Positions 58,937-64,000 of a stretch of 64,000 nt of DNA are shown here, piece by piece. The notes below the pieces were generated by a model. That model did not search any database, was not told where the DNA came from, and saw only the letters and a list, made by a program, of their open reading frames with translations. The translations under genes and the position numbers were made by a program. Each line of letters starts with the position of its first letter. Position 1 is the stretch's first letter. The stretch lies in contig JACJYR010000005.1 in NCBI GenBank assembly GCA_020636005.1, forward strand, positions 434,001 through 498,000, read 5' to 3'. The stretch is from Lewinellaceae bacterium. Lineage in GTDB: Bacteria; Bacteroidota; Bacteroidia; Chitinophagales; Saprospiraceae.

Positions 58937-60019
58937 CTACCCATTGGATTTGCTACCCCCGTTGATCCCGATGTTCCTTTTCGTCAAATTCTCCTTGTAG
59001 CGCTCGATGTTCACCTTGTGCCCTTCGTAAGTTTTGGAAAACATGTGGGTACCTGAACCATCGCCTACGGCCACGTAAAAAATAAATTCGTGCTTTTCAT
59101 AGTTCAGCACGGCATCAATGGAAGGGATGGAGGCCATGCTGATCGGGCCAGGCGGCAGCCCGGGGTACATGTAAGTGTTGTAGGGGGAATCAAGTGTCTT
59201 GTATTTGGCGAGGTCCCGGCTTTCCCAGTCCCTTGAAGCAAACACCAGGGTCGGATCCACCTGCAGCAGCATCCCCAGTCTCAGGCGGTTTATACATACA
59301 CCGGCCATACGGGGTTTCTCACTGTTGGCGTTGGTCTCCTTCTCCACCAGGGAGGCAAGGGTATAAACTTCTTCCCGGGTCAGGCCCAACGAATCGGCCT
59401 TAGCCTGGCGGTTGTCTTTTTCCCAGAATTTATCGTGTTCCTGCATCATCCGCTCCATGAACTTCCTCGGCGACGTGTTCCAGAAAAACTCATAGGTGTT
59501 CGGGATGAAAAGGGACATCAGCGTTTGTGGCGTGTAGCCGATGCTGTCGAGGTAAACGGGGTCGTTGAACAGCGTGATCATGGCCAGTGAATCCGGCTCT
59601 ATGAAGCGGGCGACCTTGGCGGCAACGTCTTCCGGCAGGCGTTCGTTGACCAGCACCACTTTTATGGGCGCTTGTTTGCCGCTCCTCAGATGGCGCACCA
59701 GTTGAAAATTGCTCCACCCCGGTTGCAGCTCAAAACGGCCAGCCCTTGCCTTGTACCCCAACCTGCCGGCCATGATGCGGAAGGTCGTTTCGTCCTGGAT
59801 ATAATTTCCCGATGTGAGCAACTGCACGACATCTTCAAAACTGGAGCCTGTCGGGATTTCAACGAATTTATCCACCAAGCCATTTGGCACATTGGCTTTG
59901 TAAAAAAACTGCCAGGCGAGGAACAACCCTGCCAACAGGCCAATAGCCACGATGTATAAAATGACCTTCCGGGTGGCATTTTTCGGCTTCGTTGATCCAT
60001 TGTTTTCTTCCATTTCCAT
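58937..60019 (-). CDS. mltG: Endolytic murein transglycosylase MltG
   Basis: 360 residues: short cytoplasmic head, one membrane segment (residues 19-38, VILYIVAIGLLAGLFLAWQF), a LysM-like region (VEIPTGSSFEDVVQLL), then the YceG/MltG catalytic domain (LFIPNTYEFFW 170-180, LASLVEKET with catalytic Glu226, QVDPTLVFA, SPYNTYMYPGLPPGPI). It cuts nascent glycan strands at the periplasmic face and sets their length. It is preceded by repeat element E, ending 21 nt before the ATG at 60019 (a second ATG is at 60013). The 291-nt stretch after it to 58646 has nothing recognisable. Confidence 0.93.
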   Translation of the reverse strand: MEMEENNGSTKPKNATRKVILYIVAIGLLAGLFLAWQFFYKANVPNGLVDKFVEIPTGSSFEDVVQLLTSGNYIQDETTFRIMAGRLGYKARAGRFELQPGWSNFQLVRHLRSGKQAPIKVVLVNERLPEDVAAKVARFIEPDSLAMITLFNDPVYLDSIGYTPQTLMSLFIPNTYEFFWNTSPRKFMERMMQEHDKFWEKDNRQAKADSLGLTREEVYTLASLVEKETNANSEKPRMAGVCINRLRLGMLLQVDPTLVFASRDWESRDLAKYKTLDSPYNTYMYPGLPPGPISMASIPSIDAVLNYEKHEFIFYVAVGDGSGTHMFSKTYEGHKVNIERYKENLTKRNIGINGGSKSNG

Positions 60020-60040
60020 GCGGATAGCGATTCAGCTTTT

Positions 60041-60117
60041 TAAGTAAGGATGAAAAATAATTTCCCTATTTTGATTTTAAAACCCCAGTACTGGAAGGGT
60101 TTTTCCTTCGACCCTAA
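60041..60117 (-). repeat. Intergenic hairpin/promoter-like element, copy E
   Basis: Toward mltG it reads TTAGGGTCGAAGG, AAAACCCTTCCAGTACTGGGGTTTT (a terminator-like stem), then TTTTAAAATCAAAATAGGG and TTATTTTTCATCCTTACTTA. It lies between panB and mltG on the same strand, its end 21 nt from the mltG start, as copies A and B lie before their genes. Confidence 0.85.
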
Positions 60118-60166
60118 GTGCAGTTCATACCATTTCAAACGGCCCTCAAACGATTCAAGCAACTCC

Positions 60167-60982
60167 TCAATACTGCTCATGTTCATTCGGGAAGTCCCCC
60201 GATTTCACGTCGGTGCAATATTGCTCCACCGCCAGTTTTATGGCGTCGAACAGTTCCATGTAGCGGCGCAGGAAACGGGGCTGAAAGTCCCTGGTGATGC
60301 CGAGCATGTCGTGCGTAACCAATACCTGGCCGTCGGCATACATGCCGCCGCCGATGCCAATGGTCGGGATTTCGAGGCTTTCGGACACTTCCTTCGTCAA
60401 TGCGGCGGGTATTTTTTCCAGCACAATGGCAAAGCATCCCAATTCTTCCAGCAGCTTGGCGTCCCGCTTGAGTTTGTTGGCCTCCTCTTCTTCCTTTGCC
60501 CTTACCTGGTAGGTACCAAATTTATAAATGGATTGCGGCGTGAGGCCCAAATGGCCCATCACCGGGATGCCCGCCGAAAGGATGCGCCGCACGGAATCCC
60601 CCACCTCTTCGCCACCTTCCAGTTTCACGGCATGGGCGCCCGCTTCTTTCATGATGCGGATGGCACTTTCCAGCGCCACCCTCGAACTGCCCTGGTAAGA
60701 GCCAAATGGCAAATCCACTACTACCAAAGCCCTGTGTACCCCCCGCACCACGGAAGAAGCGTGGTAAATCATTTGATCGAGCGTGATGGGCAGGGTGGTT
60801 TCGTGGCCTGCCATGACGTTGGAGGCGGAGTCCCCCACCAGGATGATCTCCACCCCGGCCTCGTCGAGGATGTGTGCCATCGAGTAGTCGTAGCCGGTGA
60901 GCATGGTGATCTTCTCGCCCCGTGCCTTCATCGCCTGCAGGACATGGACCGTGACCCGTTTTACTTCTTTTGAAACTGACAT
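60167..60982 (-). CDS. panB: 3-methyl-2-oxobutanoate hydroxymethyltransferase
   Basis: 271 residues from the ATG at 60982 (MSVSKEVKRVTVHVLQAMKA). An in-frame ATG at 61120 would add 46 residues of array-encoded repeats. PanB motifs: MLTGYDYSMAHILDEAGV, IILVGDSASNVMAGHETTLP (metal-binding Asp and Glu), DLPFGSYQGSSRVALESA, GAHAVKLEGGEEV, PVMGHLGLTPQS and GIGGGMYADGQVLV. It makes ketopantoate for pantothenate and CoA. It is a stand-alone gene here; panC is not in the window. A decamer array (60989-61078) ends 6 nt before the start codon. Confidence 0.95.
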   Translation of the reverse strand: MSVSKEVKRVTVHVLQAMKARGEKITMLTGYDYSMAHILDEAGVEIILVGDSASNVMAGHETTLPITLDQMIYHASSVVRGVHRALVVVDLPFGSYQGSSRVALESAIRIMKEAGAHAVKLEGGEEVGDSVRRILSAGIPVMGHLGLTPQSIYKFGTYQVRAKEEEEANKLKRDAKLLEELGCFAIVLEKIPAALTKEVSESLEIPTIGIGGGMYADGQVLVTHDMLGITRDFQPRFLRRYMELFDAIKLAVEQYCTDVKSGDFPNEHEQY

Positions 60983-60988
60983 TTTTGT

Positions 60989-61078
60989 GGTTTGAAATTG
61001 TTTGAGATCGTTTGAGATCGTTTGAGGTTGTTTGAGATTGTTTGAGATCGTTTGAAATTGTTTGAGATCGTTTGAAAA
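60989..61078 (-). repeat. Decamer tandem array upstream of panB
   Basis: Nine 10-bp units (plus-strand TTTGAGATCG/TTTGAGATTG variants), ending 6 nt before the panB ATG at 60982. Inverted copies of the unit (TTTTCAAACAACCTCAAACAACTC, 61093-61135) follow, so the region could fold into a long hairpin. The repeat unit is the same as at 56671-56810. Confidence 0.9.
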
Positions 61079-61126
61079 TTGAGGTTCGCAACAATTTTCA
61101 AACAACCTCAAACAACTCAAACCATT

Positions 61127-61903
61127 TCAAACAACTTTAAAAGGAATCGTTTTCAAAATATGCTCCATCGCCTCCACCCGGGCCGAGGTTTTCCGGTCGG
61201 CCTCGATGATGACCCAGGGGCAGTATTTATCGGTTTGTTCAAACATTTTCTTTTTATACTTGGTGTATTCGTCCCATAGTTCCTGCGCCCGTAAATCTAC
61301 CGGTGTCATTTTCCATTTTTTCAAAGGGCTGGTCTTGATGTCTTTGAACCGGCGGGCTTGTTCCTCCTTGGTGATGGAGAAATAGAACTTGATGAGGTAG
61401 GTGCCGGATTCGACGATCATCTTTTCAAAGTCGTTCACCTGGCCCATGAAAATCCGGTATTCCTCCTGGGTGCAAAAGCCGTTGACAGGCTCTACCACTG
61501 CCCGGTTGTACCAACTGCGGTCAAAGAATACCATTTCGCCCGGCCTCGGCAACTGGTTCACGTAGCGCTGAAAATACCATTGGCCCTGCTCCTCCAGCGT
61601 GGGCTTTGGCAGGGCCACTATCCGGTAGTGCCGGGGGTTGATGTGGGCTGTCATGCGCCGTATCGCACCGCCCTTCCCGGCGGCGTCCCTGCCCTGGAAC
61701 ACCACGACCACCTTCTTGTGGTTTTCGATGACCCAGTTTTGCAATTGGATCATCTCTGCCTGCAATTCCCTGATCCTCAGTTCGTACTTCGTATAGCGCA
61801 ATGCCTTCTCCACATTCACCTTCCGGTCGTACATCAAATGTTTCAGGCCGAAAGGGGTGTTGAGGATGGCGATGTCCTCTTCCGTGAGTTTTAAATTATT
61901 CAT
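61127..61903 (-). CDS. ppk2: Polyphosphate kinase 2 family protein (copy 1)
   Basis: 258 residues. Walker A is GRDAAGKG (71-78), Walker B region FFDRSWYNRA (127-136), with lid-type RFKDIKTSPLKKWKMTPVDL. This is the single-domain PPK2 type, using polyphosphate to phosphorylate nucleoside mono- or diphosphates. Its start codon lies 2 nt after the stop of the paralogous gene upstream, so both are surely co-transcribed. Whether this copy acts on ADP/GDP or AMP cannot be decided by eye. The stop lies at the edge of the inverted decamer units. Confidence 0.92.
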   Translation of the reverse strand: MNNLKLTEEDIAILNTPFGLKHLMYDRKVNVEKALRYTKYELRIRELQAEMIQLQNWVIENHKKVVVVFQGRDAAGKGGAIRRMTAHINPRHYRIVALPKPTLEEQGQWYFQRYVNQLPRPGEMVFFDRSWYNRAVVEPVNGFCTQEEYRIFMGQVNDFEKMIVESGTYLIKFYFSITKEEQARRFKDIKTSPLKKWKMTPVDLRAQELWDEYTKYKKKMFEQTDKYCPWVIIEADRKTSARVEAMEHILKTIPFKVV

Positions 61904-61905
61904 GC

Positions 61906-62751
61906 TTAAATGTCTATTTGTTCTATTTGGCGGAAATAGCGGATGATGACGTTCGGGTCGGGTGTCAGTACGGCTTTTGATCTCGACTTTCCGGGGTATT
62001 CAAATTGGGACAGCACATAGCGCATACTTTCCAGCCGGGCCACCCTTTTGTCGTTGGCCCTTACGATGATCCAGGGGCTGAAGTTCGTATGTGTTTTGGA
62101 AAACATCTCTTCTTTGAAATGCGTGTATTTGTCCCAAAGCTCCTGCCCTTTCATGTCCACCGGGCTGAATTTCCACTGTTTCAGCGGGTTTTGCAGCCTC
62201 GATTCGAAGCGTTTTTTCTGTTCTTCCTTGGAGATGGAAAACCAGAACTTGATCACCTTTATGCCATCCTCGTAGAGCATGTGCTCGAAGTCCGTCACCT
62301 GGCCCACGAACTGGGCGTACTGTTTTTTATTGCAAAAACCCATGACGGGCTCCACGACTGCCCGGTTGTACCAGCTTCGGTCGAAGAAGACGATCTCTCC
62401 GGGGTTGGGCAGTTCCTTGATGTAGCGCCGGAAGTACCATTGCCCGGCCTCCTCCACGGTTGGCTTCGAAAGGGCCACCACCCGCATGGAACGTGGGTTG
62501 AGGTGTTCCCGGAAACGCTTGATAGATCCCCCTTTTCCAGCCGCGTCCCTCCCTTCGAAGAGAATGGCCACCCGCATTTTTTTCCTGGCAATCCACTGCT
62601 GCAGGTTCACCATTTCCGCTTGCAGGGTCTGCAGTTCTTCCTCATACCGGGTGTTGCGGACGGCTTTTTTTAGGTTGACGCCTTTCTCCAGGGCAATCTT
62701 TACGAGATCCCCCCTGGTTTTTATTTGGTTGAAATCTTCTAATGTGAGCAT
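61906..62751 (-). CDS. ppk2: Polyphosphate kinase 2 family protein (copy 2)
   Basis: 281 residues from the ATG at 62751 (MLTLEDFNQIKTRGD); an ATG at 62787 adds 12. Walker A is GRDAAGKG (67-74), with FFDRSWYNRAVVEPVMGFC and RFESRLQNPLKQWKFSPVDM. It is roughly as similar to copy 1 as expected of diverged paralogues, with a longer C-terminal end (NVIIRYFRQIEQIDI). It is the promoter-proximal gene of the pair. Two PPK2s in tandem suggest division of labour between nucleotide substrates (inference). Upstream, 62752-63133 separates it from a divergent gene and should hold both promoters. Confidence 0.92.
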   Translation of the reverse strand: MLTLEDFNQIKTRGDLVKIALEKGVNLKKAVRNTRYEEELQTLQAEMVNLQQWIARKKMRVAILFEGRDAAGKGGSIKRFREHLNPRSMRVVALSKPTVEEAGQWYFRRYIKELPNPGEIVFFDRSWYNRAVVEPVMGFCNKKQYAQFVGQVTDFEHMLYEDGIKVIKFWFSISKEEQKKRFESRLQNPLKQWKFSPVDMKGQELWDKYTHFKEEMFSKTHTNFSPWIIVRANDKRVARLESMRYVLSQFEYPGKSRSKAVLTPDPNVIIRYFRQIEQIDI

Positions 62752-63133
62752 ACTACAGAGTCTTGGTTTCAAAAAGGACACTTGCATAAGGCTGCGTCAA
62801 ATGTAGGGAAATGGTTTTGAGGCGTCCAAACACCTTTTCTGATTTCATTTTGAAATCCTTTCAACCTTCTAAAATTCCTATACCTCCAACAATGCTCCAA
62901 CTATTTGTCCCAATCCTTAATATTGCCTTCGATAAGTAGTGGTTTGAAATGGTTCGACAGAGTTTGAGAATGGTTTGATTTTGTTGTCAACTGTTGTAAT
63001 TGGCGGAAACCCAACTTTTTACTGACGTGAATCTTCGATTTCAAACTGCACCAATTGTGTCGGATATTTTAGCCTGCCCACTGAAAGTAGCCGCCAAATT
63101 GATTTGGCAGCTTCCAATATCCCCGAATTTCAC

Positions 63134-64000
63134 ATGAACAAAAAACAGAAAATAATCATTGGCCTTTTGGCGGCAGCGATACTGGTGGCAGTAGCGGGCA
63201 GGTTTCTGCGGCTGCCCCTGCTCAACGTCCATCCAGAGGAAGCCATCCCCCAGCATACCGCCTTGCTGCTCGCTTTTAAGCCGGAAGCACTGGGTGCATG
63301 GGGCCAAAAAAAAGAAGTGAACCTGGCCGAAATTTTCGTCCCCGAGGCGCTTCGGCTGGATTTGGCCGACTTCCAAAAGTTAATGGGTAAAAACAAAAAC
63401 CTCCCCGGCAACCCAATCATCTGGGCAGCGGTGCAGCCTACCCGCTCCAGCGGCATGGACGTGCTGTTCGTGCTGGAAAACAAAGGCAGTATCGATCCAA
63501 GCAAATGGCTGTCCAGCCAAAAAAACTGGCGGATCCGCACCTCCATTTTCAAAAACCACGAAGTGATGAGTGTGGAAGCAGAAGGGCAAAAGTTTGCAGT
63601 GGCAAACTACCGAAACCTGCTGCTACTGGCACGCCACGCCTATTTAATAGAGAACGCCATCAGCCAGATCAAAAGCCCGTCGAATTCGCTGTGCAGGGAT
63701 GGCGATTTTAAAAAAATAGCCTCCCATACCGCCCCGGACGATGACGGGATACAAGTTTTTTTAAACCTCCGAACGTTCAATGCCCAATTTGCCCCGCTCT
63801 TGAACCCCTCAAAACTGCTGGCGATGGAGGGGCTGGAAAAAGTGGGCAGTTGGGCGGCTTTCTATTTTCCGGCCAGGAAAAAATTTAACGAGTGGCAGGG
63901 CGCTTTCACTGCAAACCCTGACAACGTGCTGCTGGCAGCCAACCTCCGGGCCAGCGGGCACTCCTTCAAAGACGCCTTCCGTGCACTACCCGACAACCTT
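63134..64000 (+). CDS. Membrane-anchored hypothetical protein (partial, C-terminus off the right edge)
   Basis: 289 codons visible from the ATG at 63134. The N-terminus is a signal anchor (MNKKQKIIIGLLAAAILVAV). The rest is an extracytoplasmic domain with ALLLAFKPEALGAWGQ, WAAVQPTRSSGMDVLFVLEN, FKNHEVMSVEAEGQKFAVAN and LLLARHAYLIENAI. This looks like the DUF3352-type proteins of Bacteroidota, but I am not sure. Transcribed divergently from the ppk2 pair. Function unknown. Confidence 0.8.
   Translation, partial: MNKKQKIIIGLLAAAILVAVAGRFLRLPLLNVHPEEAIPQHTALLLAFKPEALGAWGQKKEVNLAEIFVPEALRLDLADFQKLMGKNKNLPGNPIIWAAVQPTRSSGMDVLFVLENKGSIDPSKWLSSQKNWRIRTSIFKNHEVMSVEAEGQKFAVANYRNLLLLARHAYLIENAISQIKSPSNSLCRDGDFKKIASHTAPDDDGIQVFLNLRTFNAQFAPLLNPSKLLAMEGLEKVGSWAAFYFPARKKFNEWQGAFTANPDNVLLAANLRASGHSFKDAFRALPDNL

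Noticed and set aside
1..64000. tRNA or rRNA genes
   Set aside because: I saw no T-arm (GGTTCGAATCC-like) in cloverleaf context and no rRNA core sequence; short or unusual RNAs could be missed by eye.

Overview
The window looks like chromosomal DNA of a gliding-type Bacteroidota, most likely Saprospirales/Saprospiraceae (inference). The evidence is a 2,934-residue SprB-repeat protein with a type B T9SS (type IX secretion) C-terminal domain, three further proteins with T9SS type A sorting tails, FecR and STN proteins, two TonB receptors with carboxypeptidase-like N-domains, a DUF6934 gene, an HYC_CC_PP-like gene, and TAnnTTTG-type promoter boxes with hardly any Shine-Dalgarno sequences. I saw no rRNA, tRNA or CRISPR.

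Layout. 1-3.1 kb: a GMC oxidoreductase (cut by the left edge) and its gluconate-dehydrogenase-subunit-3 partner, with a complete IS5/IS903-type element inserted a few bases upstream of the partner's start codon. 3.5-5 kb: a DUF6934 two-gene unit and the scar of a deleted cus-like metal efflux operon. 5-13.9 kb: the giant adhesin-like protein. 14.8-19.2 kb: FecR, an STN/beta-barrel protein with LA_2272-like repeats, and two paralogous small barrels. 19.5-28.5 kb: a TonB receptor, a DUF2807 lipoprotein, a sigma-54-type response regulator without DNA-binding domain, a DUF5655 protein, a secreted esterase, an L,D-transpeptidase and an OmpR-type regulator. 28.5-31.6 kb: PaaD, a conserved hypothetical and an RNase HI operon. 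31.9-36.6 kb: a plus-strand run of SET methyltransferase, two ATP-grasp ligases and an M14/AstE-like deacylase, the best candidate for an uncharacterised pathway. 36.8-43 kb: a Tat sugar isomerase, an OPT transporter and a metal-type TonB receptor with an HYC_CC_PP protein. 43-46.4 kb: a TM2/TPR protein and a three-part fusion (nucleotidyltransferase, CDP-alcohol phosphatidyltransferase, LPG-synthase-type membrane domain) with altered catalytic residues. 46.8-55.2 kb: two T9SS proteins and an alpha-amylase. 56-62.8 kb: a methyltransferase, an OlsF-like acyltransferase, mltG, panB and two adjacent ppk2 genes. The right edge cuts a membrane-anchored hypothetical.

The intergenic DNA is unusually structured. 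One family of about 55-130 bp elements (five loci) combines terminator-like hairpins with a possible outward promoter, and three copies abut start codons. Decamer tandem arrays sit directly upstream of two start codons. A roughly 150 bp MITE-like element with nested palindromes occurs twice. Several other simple-sequence arrays and terminator hairpins are present.
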